DNA from: Actinomycetes bacterium
GTDB lineage: Bacteria > Actinomycetota > Coriobacteriia > Anaerosomatales > JAGXFU01
Length of the DNA stretch: 64,000 nt
NCBI GenBank assembly: GCA_024637115.1
Contig: JAGXFU010000011.1
Coordinates: forward strand, 124,001 to 188,000
Direction: 5' to 3'
Of the stretch, positions 54,203 to 62,561 are shown piece by piece; within the stretch, counting starts at the first letter, position 1; each line of letters begins with the position of its first letter. Made by a program: the position numbers and the translations under genes. The notes under the pieces were generated by a model. The model was given only the letters and a program-made list of their open reading frames with translations. It did no database searches and was not told the DNA's origin.

Positions 54203-55162
54203 CTAGATCCGTTCCGCGACCCTGAGCTTCGCGCTCCTGGCCCGCGGGTTTGCTTCAATCTCAGTCTCAGACGGCACGACCGGCCGCCTGGTCACAATGC
54301 GGAGTACCGGCTTCACCCCGCACCTGCACACCGGGAAATCCGGCGGACACGTGCACCCAGTGCTTAGTTCAGTGAATATCCTCTTTACAATCCGATCCTC
54401 AAGCGAGTGATAACTGATCACCGCGATTCGACCGCCCGGAGCAAGCCATGGAACCGCTGAATGCAGTCCCTTCCTGAGCACATCAAGCTCGCCATTGACC
54501 TCGATGCGCAGCGCCTGGAACGTACGTCGAGCCGGATGAGGCCCACCTTTGCGTGCGGCGGCAGGAACTGCAGCCTTGATGATCTCGACCAGATCACCGG
54601 TGGTCTCGATTGAATGGCGGCCTCGCGCGGCTACGATGAATTCTGCGATGCGCGAGGCCCACCTTTCTTCGCCGTACTCGCGGAGGACTCGGGCCAGCTG
54701 CGATTGTTCATAGGTATTGACTACGTCATGTGCTGTGATAGGCCCACTGGAGTCCATCCGCATATCGAGAAGGGCGTCCTCTTGGTATGTGAATCCCCTG
54801 TCAGGGAGATCGAGCTGCGGTGAGGAGACGCCCAGGTCGAACAAGAAGCCGTCCACACTGGCGATTCCCGCTTGCGGAAGAAGTGTGTTCAAGTCGCCGA
54901 AGTTGCCCTTAAGCAACACGATTCGGACGTCATTCTCTTTGATTTGCTGGCCGAGGCGGAGTGTGATTTCTGCTGCGGTCAAAGCGGCATCATCTTGGTC
55001 GATACCCACCAGTGTCCCGGTGGGTGCAATTGAAGCTGTTATCCGCTTCGCGTGTCCTGCCCCGCCTAAGGTACAGTCGACGATGATCGAACCGGGGTGC
55101 AACGATAGGTGCTGCGTGACCTCGGCCAGCAAAACTGGGGTATGCCGATATTCCATTGTCAA
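54203..55162 (-). CDS. rsmH: 16S rRNA (cytosine1402-N4)-methyltransferase RsmH
   Basis: A 319-residue SAM-dependent methyltransferase (MraW). Motifs HTPVLLAEVTQHLSL at the N-terminus, DCTLGGAGHAKRI near 29, FDLGVSSPQLD near 108 and the C-terminal SYHSLEDRIVKR near 250 and NPRARSAKLRVAERI at the end. It modifies the decoding site of the small subunit. It follows mraZ by 3 nt in the standard order. Confidence 0.97.
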   Translation of the reverse strand: MTMEYRHTPVLLAEVTQHLSLHPGSIIVDCTLGGAGHAKRITASIAPTGTLVGIDQDDAALTAAEITLRLGQQIKENDVRIVLLKGNFGDLNTLLPQAGIASVDGFLFDLGVSSPQLDLPDRGFTYQEDALLDMRMDSSGPITAHDVVNTYEQSQLARVLREYGEERWASRIAEFIVAARGRHSIETTGDLVEIIKAAVPAAARKGGPHPARRTFQALRIEVNGELDVLRKGLHSAVPWLAPGGRIAVISYHSLEDRIVKRIFTELSTGCTCPPDFPVCRCGVKPVLRIVTRRPVVPSETEIEANPRARSAKLRVAERI

Positions 55163-55165
55163 TTC

Positions 55166-55597
55166 CTAGAGCAAGCCCGAATCGGCGAGCTCCTTCGCGA
55201 GGTCCTCGATGCTTTCTCCGGCCTCGCTATATGAGTCCCACGCCGCGGCGTTCCAGATCTCAATCCGGTTGCCGTTGCCGGTTACAGCTACGTCCTTCTC
55301 GAGCCCGGCATACTCCCGCAGTTTGGGCGGGATGGAAACGCGACCAGCCGAGTCAAGCTCGACATCGATCGCGCCAGCCGTGAAGAAGCGTCGTACCTTG
55401 CGTCTGCGCGGCTCGAAGTCTTCCTCGGCCACCAGGTCCGCAATAAAGGCAGCATATTCATCTGCCGGATACACGTAGAGACACTTATCGAGGCCGTTGA
55501 CGACGACAAGTCGACCGGTCATCTCAGCGCGAAACTTGGCAGGCAGAGAGACGCGACCTTTGGCGTCCAGCGTGTGCTGATAATCGCCCAGAAACAT
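55166..55597 (-). CDS. mraZ: Transcriptional regulator MraZ
   Basis: A 143-residue AbrB-like DNA-binding protein with two SpoVT-AbrB folds, each with a DxxGR motif: LDAKGRVSLPAKFR near 14 and LDSAGRVSIPPKLREY near 90. It represses its own operon by binding repeated TGGGA boxes, which are present upstream. ATG 55597 gives the normal family length; the frame open to 55678 would run into the operator. First gene of the dcw cluster. Confidence 0.96.
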   Translation of the reverse strand: MFLGDYQHTLDAKGRVSLPAKFRAEMTGRLVVVNGLDKCLYVYPADEYAAFIADLVAEEDFEPRRRKVRRFFTAGAIDVELDSAGRVSIPPKLREYAGLEKDVAVTGNGNRIEIWNAAAWDSYSEAGESIEDLAKELADSGLL

Positions 55598-55669
55598 GTC
55601 GGTCCGCCCTCCCCGCTCCTCGTTGCCTGCAACGAATCTTCGTTGCGCCCTCACCCTCGAACTCTTGTG

Positions 55670-55699
55670 TTGGTGCAACTTTATGCCACTTCATCCCAC
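55670..55699 (-). promoter_or_regulatory. MraZ operator, three boxes
   Basis: On the minus strand three decamers follow each other without gaps: GTGGGATGAA, GTGGCATAAA and GTTGCACCAA. The 10-bp period places each box on the same face of the helix, the arrangement known for MraZ. It overlaps the -10 region and spacer of the mraZ promoter. Confidence 0.8.
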
Positions 55700-55706
55700 T
55701 TTGCAA
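55678..55706 (-). promoter_or_regulatory. mraZ (dcw cluster) promoter
   Basis: TTGCAA (55701-55706) and TAAAGT (55678-55683) are 17 nt apart on the minus strand, each matching consensus at four of six positions. Overlap with the MraZ boxes supports the assignment. Transcripts would start near 55671 and have a leader of about 75 nt. Confidence 0.55.
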
Positions 55707-55741
55707 CACCTGTATGGGATTTGGTGACACCTGTAAGACAT

Positions 55742-55761
55742 CTTGCCCCCTTTCATCCCAC
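55742..55761 (-). promoter_or_regulatory. Second MraZ-like box pair
   Basis: GTGGGATGAA recurs exactly at 55752-55761, followed by AGGGGGCAAG, again with a 10-bp step. It is 62 nt upstream of the first set of boxes, so MraZ might bridge the two or a second promoter may lie between. Confidence 0.5.
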
Positions 55762-55933
55762 GCGCATGACCTTCATCCATACCCTGCGACGTTGACGTGA
55801 ACCATTGGACGCTGGCGCGCGTCTATACAAGCAACACAGCAGGAATCCGATCGTTGACAACGAAAGAGAGAGGCGACCGGTGCTATCCGGTGAATCTGGA
55901 ACCTGACGAATTCGAACCATGCGATTCGCACGG
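55762..55933. other. Intergenic stretch, no gene recognised
   Basis: This 172-nt part of the 406-nt gap between mraZ and the 43-residue gene carries no supported ORF or hairpin. Together with the MraZ boxes on its left and the plus-strand promoter on its right it forms the divergent control region. Confidence 0.5.
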
Positions 55934-55963
55934 TTGCCCGTCAGAGACGTGAACGAGTAGAAT
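55934..55963 (+). promoter_or_regulatory. Promoter of the 43-residue membrane protein gene
   Basis: TTGCCC (55934-55939) and TAGAAT (55958-55963) are 18 nt apart, matching consensus at four and five positions. Transcription would start near 55970, 34 nt before the ATG. Confidence 0.55.
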
Positions 55964-56003
55964 CGCATGAGAACAGTCGGGCTATACGGAGGTGACGCAC
56001 CCG

Positions 56004-56135
56004 ATGACACCGAACATTGCGAGTCCTATCTTCAACACCCTCGCACTCGCTTTCTTCGTCGTCGTTGCTCTTGGCGTTGTGATTGGCGCATACGCCGCGA
56101 CGCAGATGAAGAAGCTTGAGGAGAAGAACAAGTAG
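56004..56135 (+). CDS. 43-residue single-helix membrane microprotein
   Basis: A short gene beginning MTPNIASPIFNTLALAFF, with one membrane helix (about residues 11-32) and a charged tail ending QMKKLEEKNK. GGAGGTGA lies 8 nt before the ATG, codon usage is that of neighbouring genes, a promoter lies upstream and a terminator 28 nt after the stop, so it is a complete unit. No family is recognised. The size and layout resemble small regulators or subunits of membrane complexes. Confidence 0.8.
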   Translation: MTPNIASPIFNTLALAFFVVVALGVVIGAYAATQMKKLEEKNK

Positions 56136-56163
56136 CCTTCTCGACTCTTTCGTTGTAGCCGAT

Positions 56164-56196
56164 CGGACGCACTCCAGCATTGAAGGAGAGCGTCCG
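56164..56196 (+). terminator. Terminator after the microprotein gene
   Basis: CGGACGC pairs with GCGTCCG, extended by CTCC/GGAG after one mismatch, followed by TTTCGTTTCTC. It lies between the microprotein and the DUF4349 gene. Confidence 0.75.
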
Positions 56197-56242
56197 TTTC
56201 GTTTCTCGGACGCATGAACCGAAACTGAACGAGGAGGCAGAT

Positions 56243-57229
56243 ATGTTCGCACGCACGCTATCCGCTCGGATACCGCTCATCGTGCTCACAGGTGTGCTCG
56301 CCATGTCACTCGGTGCGTGCAGTTTGGTAAGCACCGCAGGCGAGTCGACCGACGTGACCATGAGTGAACCCGCTTCGGCCCCCACCCTCGATATGAGTGA
56401 AGGCATCGCACAGGATCAGGCCAGGGAAATGTCAGCTGACGATGCCGCGAACTCCTACGGCTCTGGCGACGCGGCCGGTGTCCCTGCTGCAGACCGGCTG
56501 ATAGTCCTCACTGCGGGCCTTCGAGTGAATGTGGATGACGTGGAATCCGCCGCCGATCAGGTACGCGAATCGGCCAAGAGTCTTGGTGGCATGGTCACCA
56601 ATGTGCAGATGAGTACGGAAGATGACATCCCCGTATACCGCTACGACGCCGTGGGGTCTCTGGCGGACGGCGCTGCACTCTCAGGCTATATCACTGTCCG
56701 GGTTCCTTCAGAATCCTACGATGAATTCCTGGACTCCGTACGCGAGATCGGTGAGGTCGTCCGCCAGTCAGAAAGCGAGCAAGACGTTACGCAGGAGCAT
56801 ATCGACCTGAGCGCGCGACTCACCAACCTTCAGGCACAAGAAGAGCGCCTGCGTGAGTTCAACAAGCAGGCACAGAACGTTGAGGAGCTCCTGGCCGTTG
56901 AGCGTGAGCTCACTCGCGTGCGAGCCGAGATCGATTCTCTGACAGGGCAAGTGGAGTATCTCGAGCGTCAGGCAGCAATGTCAGTCGTGACGATCGAGCT
57001 TGTTGGCCCGCAGCCCGTTGTCAGGCCGCAGGGAGAGAATTGGGGCGTTGGCGAGGCCCTCACCCAATCAGTGCGAGCATTCGTGAGCAGCATCAACGCG
57101 ATGATCATCCTTGCAGGAGCCCTCCTGCCTGTGGCGCTGGTGGCACTCGCACTATTCTTCGTGATCCGGGCGCTTATGCGTCGCAAGCGCAAGGCTTCTC
57201 TTCCTGCCGAGGAGACCGTCGAGCAGTAG
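56243..57229 (+). CDS. DUF4349 lipoprotein
   Basis: A 328-residue exported protein. The signal peptide ends in lipobox LGAC (Cys26). The DUF4349 domain begins near residue 84 with a strand-rich part (LIVLTAGLRVNVDDVESAADQV), then a long coiled coil from about 185 to 250 (LSARLTNLQAQEERLREF; LLAVERELTRVRAEIDSL). A C-terminal membrane helix (about 285-312) and basic tail follow. Both ends are therefore in or on the membrane. The domain's function is unknown. ATG 56243 has GGAGG 5 nt upstream; the frame to 56180 overlaps the terminator. Confidence 0.9.
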   Translation: MFARTLSARIPLIVLTGVLAMSLGACSLVSTAGESTDVTMSEPASAPTLDMSEGIAQDQAREMSADDAANSYGSGDAAGVPAADRLIVLTAGLRVNVDDVESAADQVRESAKSLGGMVTNVQMSTEDDIPVYRYDAVGSLADGAALSGYITVRVPSESYDEFLDSVREIGEVVRQSESEQDVTQEHIDLSARLTNLQAQEERLREFNKQAQNVEELLAVERELTRVRAEIDSLTGQVEYLERQAAMSVVTIELVGPQPVVRPQGENWGVGEALTQSVRAFVSSINAMIILAGALLPVALVALALFFVIRALMRRKRKASLPAEETVEQ

Positions 57230-57480
57230 TGCATCCAAGAATCAGAATGCCGCTCTGGGCGGCGGCCGCAGTGCCGGTCGCCGCCTATCTCCTTCGCTCC
57301 GTGCTTAGAGGACTCGACTTCACGCCGGATCTCCCGGCGGACGCAGTCGCATTCTCGGTACTCGGGTTACTCATCCTCGGTGTTGCTATCGCGCGCCGCT
57401 CGTCTACCTCTTACGATCGCAGCGACGACCTGACCTGTGAAGTGGACCACGAAGACACACCCTCCGACCACGAGGGGTAA
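57229..57480 (+). CDS. Small two-helix membrane protein
   Basis: An 83-residue ORF beginning GTG, overlapping the DUF4349 stop by 1 nt (TAGTG). Two hydrophobic stretches (PLWAAAAVPVAAYLLRSVL and AVAFSVLGLLILGVAIA) and an acidic, His-containing tail. No family recognised and no ribosome-binding site at good distance, so it may depend on coupling to the gene before it. Its last 114 nt are antisense to the end of the convergent gene at 57367-57633. Confidence 0.55.
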   Translation: MHPRIRMPLWAAAAVPVAAYLLRSVLRGLDFTPDLPADAVAFSVLGLLILGVAIARRSSTSYDRSDDLTCEVDHEDTPSDHEG

Positions 57481-57633
57481 CACGAACACATCTTGCGCCA
57501 GGTCGAGCGACTCGACCCCCGGGGTCCCGGCGCCACCGATGACCGTGAGCCATCCCCCGAGTGCAACTCCGAGAGATACGCCAAGACCCCACGTGGCCGC
57601 CCAGAGGGCAGCACGCAGGGTCCGGAAATGCAC
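57367..57633 (-). CDS. Small two-helix membrane protein
   Basis: An 88-residue ORF beginning with GTG 57633, 16 nt past the stop of the permease gene. Two helices (ALWAATWGLGVSLGVALGGWLTVI and VLPLVVGGCVFVVHFTGQVVAAIV) and a basic then acidic tail. No family recognised and no clear ribosome-binding site. It could be the last gene of the nucleoside transporter operon. Its tail overlaps the convergent gene by 114 nt; which of the two is truly translated needs experiment. Confidence 0.55.
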   Translation of the reverse strand: MHFRTLRAALWAATWGLGVSLGVALGGWLTVIGGAGTPGVESLDLAQDVFVLPLVVGGCVFVVHFTGQVVAAIVRGRRAARDSNTEDE

Positions 57634-57649
57634 TCGACGAGACAGTACT

Positions 57650-58603
57650 CTAGCCCTTCTCGTATGGCTTACCCACGGCAGCTGGCGCAACGGCCCGGCC
57701 AACGACTCCCGCAAGTACAACCACCGTCAAGACGTAGGGCAACATCAAGAAGAACTGCGATGGAATCTTGATGACATCCCTGAACAACTGGAGCTTGATC
57801 TGGAGCGCGTCGGCGAAGCCGAACAGCAGAGATGCAAGGTATGAACCGCCCGGAGTCCATCGACCGAAGATGTTCGCTGCCAGCGCGATGAAGCCGCGAC
57901 CATTTGTCATGTCCTCGGTAAATGACCCGACCTGTTCAAGCGTGAGGTTCGCGCCGGCGAGCCCACCGAGTGCACCACTCATCAACACTGCACTGTATCG
58001 TCCCCGAACAACACTGATTCCGACCGTGTCGGCCGCCCGAGGGTGTTCACCAAGTGCACGCAGTCTGAGACCCCAGCGTGTATGGAAAAGCGCCCACTGC
58101 CCGAATATCGCGATGAAGATCGCAATGTACACGATCGGTGTGAACGAGAGGAATACTCCATTGATCCATGTCCAGATCGTGCCCAGCACGCCCTCAGTCG
58201 GCCCAGAGATGTTGAAGACCGGCATCAGCCGAGGAGCGGAATCTGTCGTACCGGGATGACCGTAGATGACTTCCATAAAGAAGCCGGTCAACCCAAGCGC
58301 AAGAATGTTGATCGCCGTACCCGAGACCACTTGGTCGGTTCGCAGATTGATGGAGGCGAACGCATGAATCAGCGCAAGTAGAGCGCCCGCAAGGATGGCA
58401 CACAGTACCCCGAACCAGGCGCTGCCGGTAGCCAGAGCTCCTACAACGCCAGCGAAGGCGCCAACAAGCATCATACCCTCGAGCGCGATGTTCACAATGC
58501 CGGAACGCTCGCAGATGGTCCCCCCGATTGCTGCAAGTGCAAGCGGCGTGGCGATGCGAACCGCCGCAGCGAAGAGGTCCGGAGTAATGATATCGCTAAG
58601 CAT
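57650..58603 (-). CDS. Nucleoside-type ABC transporter permease (second)
   Basis: A 317-residue permease of the BPD_transp_2 family (branched-chain amino acid, ribose and nucleoside importers), with eight to nine hydrophobic helices. It contains the family segment ERSGIVNIALEGMMLVGAF near residue 32, and HTRWGLRLRALGEHPRAADTVGI, the coupling loop, near 195. It overlaps the previous permease by 8 nt. With the ATPase and BMP protein it forms an importer probably for nucleosides. Confidence 0.9.
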   Translation of the reverse strand: MLSDIITPDLFAAAVRIATPLALAAIGGTICERSGIVNIALEGMMLVGAFAGVVGALATGSAWFGVLCAILAGALLALIHAFASINLRTDQVVSGTAINILALGLTGFFMEVIYGHPGTTDSAPRLMPVFNISGPTEGVLGTIWTWINGVFLSFTPIVYIAIFIAIFGQWALFHTRWGLRLRALGEHPRAADTVGISVVRGRYSAVLMSGALGGLAGANLTLEQVGSFTEDMTNGRGFIALAANIFGRWTPGGSYLASLLFGFADALQIKLQLFRDVIKIPSQFFLMLPYVLTVVVLAGVVGRAVAPAAVGKPYEKG

Positions 58604-59681
58604 TCTCGGCCCCCTTCCGCTTGAACGGTGACAAGACCCACTTAGCTATCTGGTCGGCTGCGACAAAGAAGATCACAAGAGCTTGGATGATGAAGATGAC
58701 CTTCTGAGGCACGTCGGCTTCAAGCTGCATCGTTCCAGCGCCCGCCGAAAGTGCTCCGAACAGGATTGCCGCAGCAATGACGCCCAACGGGTTGTTCCTG
58801 GCGAGCAATGCCACAGCAATTCCCGTGAAGCCGAATCCGGACGAGAACTGATCGAATAGTCGACCTTGAACACCTATTACCTCGACTACGCCCGCGAGAC
58901 CGGCAAGCGCTCCGGAAATACACAGTGATTTGATGATTGTCCTCGATACTGAGACGCCGCCGGTTTCAGCGGCCCATTGGTTGAAACCAACCGCCCGCGC
59001 CTCGTAGCCGGTAGTGGTGTACTTGAGTATCCACCACATGAGCACGCACACGGCAATGCCGATGACAAAACCCCAATGTGCACGTCCGAAATCGATTCCG
59101 AATGTCTCGGAGAACTTGGGAATCATGGTCTCCGGTGCAAGTTTGACCGTCTGCGGAATCTGACCTTCGGCTTTGAGGGGGCCGGTAACCAGGTACGATA
59201 CGAGATACCGGCCAATGAATGTGAACATCATCGTGGTGATAACCTCATGCGCGCCCACGCGCGCTTTCAGTAACGCGGGAATGAACGCCCACGCAGCACC
59301 AGCCAGGGCACCGGCCACGAGCATGATCGCAATGCCGATGCCTCGCGGAAGGTCAACAACGAGAAGCCCTAACCAGGCTGCCGACAGACCGCCCAGGAAC
59401 AACTGGCCCTCAGCACCGATATTGAACAGACCGGCCCTGAAGCCGTAGGCAACAGCCAGTCCCGTGAAGATCAATGGCGTTGCGCGCAGCATCGTGTCGC
59501 CAAGCCTGCGCGCATCACCAAACGCTCCCTTGAGGAGCGATGTCCACGCCAGAATCGGATCATAGCCGACTGCCCAGATGACAATCGAACCGATCGCAAA
59601 TGCAAGCAATACGGATACGAACGGAGTGGCCAGTTGCTCAAGAACTGATTTGAGACGAACCGAAGTGATCGGGTTACGCAT
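58596..59681 (-). CDS. Nucleoside-type ABC transporter permease (first)
   Basis: A 361-residue BPD_transp_2 permease. The GFRAGLFNIGAEGQLFLGGL segment near residue 82 and the loop TTTGYEARAVGFNQWAAETGGV near 230 are those of the BmpA-associated importers. It overlaps the ATPase end by 8 nt and the next permease by 8 nt. Confidence 0.9.
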   Translation of the reverse strand: MRNPITSVRLKSVLEQLATPFVSVLLAFAIGSIVIWAVGYDPILAWTSLLKGAFGDARRLGDTMLRATPLIFTGLAVAYGFRAGLFNIGAEGQLFLGGLSAAWLGLLVVDLPRGIGIAIMLVAGALAGAAWAFIPALLKARVGAHEVITTMMFTFIGRYLVSYLVTGPLKAEGQIPQTVKLAPETMIPKFSETFGIDFGRAHWGFVIGIAVCVLMWWILKYTTTGYEARAVGFNQWAAETGGVSVSRTIIKSLCISGALAGLAGVVEVIGVQGRLFDQFSSGFGFTGIAVALLARNNPLGVIAAAILFGALSAGAGTMQLEADVPQKVIFIIQALVIFFVAADQIAKWVLSPFKRKGAENA

Positions 59682-61236
59682 CGTTAGACTCGCCCCCCTC
59701 CGTGTCGCTGTTCTCAGTCAACTTGGTGCCGCCGCCGCCCGTCATGAAGTAGCCCAACTCCTCATCGCTCGCCTGCCCTGCGGCAAACTCCTTGACGATA
59801 CGGCCCTCGAACACCACGAGGATTCGATCCGCAAGTGATTGGACCTCCTCGAGTTCCAGACTGACAAGCAGCACTCCTTTGCCAGAGTCACGTTCAGCCA
59901 GAATCCGGCTGTGTACGAATTCGATTGCGCCCACATCGAGACCTCGAGTCGGCTGTGCTGCGACAAGCAGCTCAGGATTGCGTCCCACTTCGCGGGCGAG
60001 AACGAGCTTCTGTTGATTGCCGCCTGAAAGATTCGCCGCAGCAATGCGTATGGATGGTGAGCGCACGTCGTACTCCTCGACCCGCTCCTCGGTGATCTGA
60101 GCGATCGCCTGGGGGTCCATGATGCCCCGCTTGGTGAAGGGTGGTTTCCGATGATCCCCAAGGATCATGTTCTCCGCGAGGTCGAATTCAAGGACCAGCC
60201 CCCGGCGATGACGATCCTCCGGCACGTGAGAGACACCGGCATCGATCGTCTGCCTCGCCGAGGAGTGAGTAATATCATTGCCAAGGAATGAGATCGTCCC
60301 CTCTTCGACCTTTCGCAGTCCGGTCAGCGCCTCAATGAGCTGGGTCTGTCCGTTTCCGCTTACCCCGGCGATCGCAACGATCTCTCCCGCGCAGATGTCG
60401 AACGTCATCCCCTTGACTGCCTCAAGATGACGGTCATCGAGTACTTTGAGGTTCCGCACGTTCAGTACGGTGTCACCGCACACGGTGGGCTTCTTCTCGA
60501 TCCGAAAAACGACCTCTCGACCGACCATCATGCGCGCAAGGCCCGACATGTCCGTATCACTCGGTTTTGTTTCACCCACTACCTTACCGTCACGCATGAC
60601 CACGACCCGATCAGAGCTCGCCATGACCTCCTCGAGTTTGTGGGTGATCAAGACCACCGCGAGACCCTCAGTGACAAGCTGACGGACAACGCCAAAGAGC
60701 TCCTTGACCTCCTGTGGCGTGAGCACCGCCGTTGGCTCATCGAGAATCAATATTCTCGCCCCACGATACAGAGCCTTCAGAATCTCGACACGTTGTTGGG
60801 CGCCAACAGGTAGATCAATGATCTTTGCATCGGGATCGACTGCCAGTCCGTACCGTTCAGAGATCTCAACCACGTCAGCCCGCGCCTTGCGTATGTCGAT
60901 CACGCCGGCGGTCGTGGGCTCGTTCCCGAGCACGATGTTCTCTGTAACGGTAAGTGGTTCGATCAACATGAAATGCTGGTGGACCATGCCGATTCCAAGG
61001 TCAATCGCCTGACGCGGCGACTTGAGCTCCACAGGTTCGCCATCAACGAATACCTCGCCGCCATCCGGCGAGAGCAACCCATAGACAACATTCATCAACG
61101 TCGATTTGCCAGCGCCATTCTCACCCAGCAGCGCGACAATCTCACCCTTGTTGAGCTTGAGTGAAACAGAATCGTTAGCAAGGACACCCGGGAAGCGTTT
61201 CGTGATATTCCGTAGCTCCAGCAGGGGTGATGCCAT
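59674..61236 (-). CDS. Nucleoside-type ABC transporter ATP-binding protein (two ATPase domains)
   Basis: A 520-residue fused ATPase like RbsA/MglA. Domain 1 has Walker A GENGAGKSTLMN near 38, signature LPVGAQQRVEIL near 142 and Walker B ILILDEPTAVL near 160. Domain 2 keeps the degenerate P-loop GVSGNGQTQLIEAL near 300 and signature LSGGNQQKLVLAREV near 410. This asymmetry, with an active first and degenerate second site, is typical. Paired with the two permeases and the lipoprotein upstream. Confidence 0.94.
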   Translation of the reverse strand: MASPLLELRNITKRFPGVLANDSVSLKLNKGEIVALLGENGAGKSTLMNVVYGLLSPDGGEVFVDGEPVELKSPRQAIDLGIGMVHQHFMLIEPLTVTENIVLGNEPTTAGVIDIRKARADVVEISERYGLAVDPDAKIIDLPVGAQQRVEILKALYRGARILILDEPTAVLTPQEVKELFGVVRQLVTEGLAVVLITHKLEEVMASSDRVVVMRDGKVVGETKPSDTDMSGLARMMVGREVVFRIEKKPTVCGDTVLNVRNLKVLDDRHLEAVKGMTFDICAGEIVAIAGVSGNGQTQLIEALTGLRKVEEGTISFLGNDITHSSARQTIDAGVSHVPEDRHRRGLVLEFDLAENMILGDHRKPPFTKRGIMDPQAIAQITEERVEEYDVRSPSIRIAAANLSGGNQQKLVLAREVGRNPELLVAAQPTRGLDVGAIEFVHSRILAERDSGKGVLLVSLELEEVQSLADRILVVFEGRIVKEFAAGQASDEELGYFMTGGGGTKLTENSDTEGGESNDA

Positions 61237-61273
61237 CGTCTCTCCCTTGCGTATTCGGTATTGAACAAGAGAA

Positions 61274-61303
61274 GGGCGACCGGTCGTTAGCGGCCGGTCG
61301 CCC
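61274..61303 (-). terminator. Terminator or attenuator between the BMP gene and the transporter ATPase
   Basis: GGGCGACCGG pairs with CCGGTCGCCC around a 10-nt loop, followed by TTCTCTTG on the minus strand. It sits in the 97-nt gap; partial readthrough would give more binding protein than transporter. Confidence 0.65.
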
Positions 61304-61333
61304 CAATACTACGCGTTGTGACGTGCCGTAAGC

Positions 61334-62416
61334 CTAGAGCGCATCACGAGTCGCCGGTACCGTAACTGTACCGTCGATAACATCTGCAGATGCCTTGTCA
61401 ACCGCATCCTTGATGTCCTGAGAGATCTTGTCCTCGAAATCGTGGTACGGCGCAAGGCCCACGCCATCCTGGGCAAGACCGAACTCGGTGATACCGCCGG
61501 TGAATGTACCTTCAACGACCTGGCCAACGACCTGGAACACGGCCTGATCGACGCGCTTGATAGCCGAGGTGAGGATGATGGGCTTGGCCTCATCAACGGT
61601 CTCGTACTGGTCAGCATCCACGCCAATGAACAGTGCGCCCTGCTCAAGACATGCTGTTACGGCACCGATACCGGCCTGACCGGCAGCAGCGAAGACGATA
61701 TCAGCACCCTGCTCGATCGATGCCAATGCCAGCTCTTTACCCTTTGCCTGATCATCAAAGCTACCGGCGTAGAGGCTGATCACCTTGACGTCGGGATTGA
61801 CTGAACGCGCGCCGGCAATGAAGCCAACTTCGAACTTCTCGACGGGAGGAATGTCCATACCGCCGATGAACGCGATCGTGTTGTCCGCATTGATGCGGTC
61901 ATCGAGCGTCTCATCAAGCGTTGCGAGACCAGCCAACACGCCGGCGAGGTATGCGCCTTCGTTCTCTTTGAAGAGCAGACCGGCAAGGTTCTCCGGGGGC
62001 GCATCAAAGAACTGGTCGATGCCGCCAAAGGCGACGTCAGGATATTCCGGAGCCTTCAGCATACTCGTGTCGGTCATCAAGAAGCCGACGGTGAAGATCA
62101 CGTCGTAGCCCGCACTGGCCAGCTGGTCGATGTTGGGCTCGTAGTCAGCGATCTCGTTTGATGCAAGAGCCTTGATCTCGGTTCCATACTCCTGCTCGGC
62201 CATCTGCAGGCCGGCATATGCCAAGTCATTGAAAGACTTGTCGCCAAGGCCGCCTGTATCGGTGACCATCGCGGCACGCACTTCGGTCATTGGCTCATCG
62301 GTCGTCGTGTCCGCGGGCTCATCTTCAGTAGATGAGCACCCCACCGCAAACGATGCCACAAGGGCACACGCAACGAACAGTGCCAGGAACTTCCGCATCC
62401 TAGCGTCCACTCGCAT
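61334..62416 (-). CDS. BMP-family substrate-binding lipoprotein
   Basis: A 360-residue lipoprotein with signal peptide and lipobox VGC (Cys27). The BMP/Med fold shows VTDTGGLGDKSFNDLAYAG near 52, FTVGFLMTDT near 107, FIGGMDIPPVEKFEVGFIAGA near 185, ADIVFAAAGQAGIG near 240 and IGVDADQYETV near 267. Members bind nucleosides in many bacteria (PnrA, BmpA); the precise ligand is inferred. ATG 62416 follows AAGGAGGAGG; GTG 62410 is also possible. Confidence 0.93.
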   Translation of the reverse strand: MRVDARMRKFLALFVACALVASFAVGCSSTEDEPADTTTDEPMTEVRAAMVTDTGGLGDKSFNDLAYAGLQMAEQEYGTEIKALASNEIADYEPNIDQLASAGYDVIFTVGFLMTDTSMLKAPEYPDVAFGGIDQFFDAPPENLAGLLFKENEGAYLAGVLAGLATLDETLDDRINADNTIAFIGGMDIPPVEKFEVGFIAGARSVNPDVKVISLYAGSFDDQAKGKELALASIEQGADIVFAAAGQAGIGAVTACLEQGALFIGVDADQYETVDEAKPIILTSAIKRVDQAVFQVVGQVVEGTFTGGITEFGLAQDGVGLAPYHDFEDKISQDIKDAVDKASADVIDGTVTVPATRDAL

Positions 62417-62448
62417 CCTCCTCCTTATTCAATCCCGACAGGTACCTA

Positions 62449-62478
62449 TTCATAGTACACCTGCCATCTGACATACAA
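62449..62478 (-). promoter_or_regulatory. Possible promoter of the BMP-transporter operon
   Basis: TTGTAT (62473-62478) and TATGAA (62449-62454) on the minus strand, 18 nt apart, in the 145-nt gap after xerD. Match to consensus is moderate. Confidence 0.35.
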
Positions 62479-62561
62479 CCCAGATTTTTCCCCTATTGTG
62501 CCTGTTCATCACCGTTTCGCGCCATTCTCGCGCTCTTCACTCGTGGGAACGCATGTTTTCC

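Noticed and set aside
55895-55925. GGTTCGAATTC on the minus strand, like a tRNA T-arm
   Set aside because: The flanking 5-mers do not pair and no acceptor or anticodon stem can be made around it.
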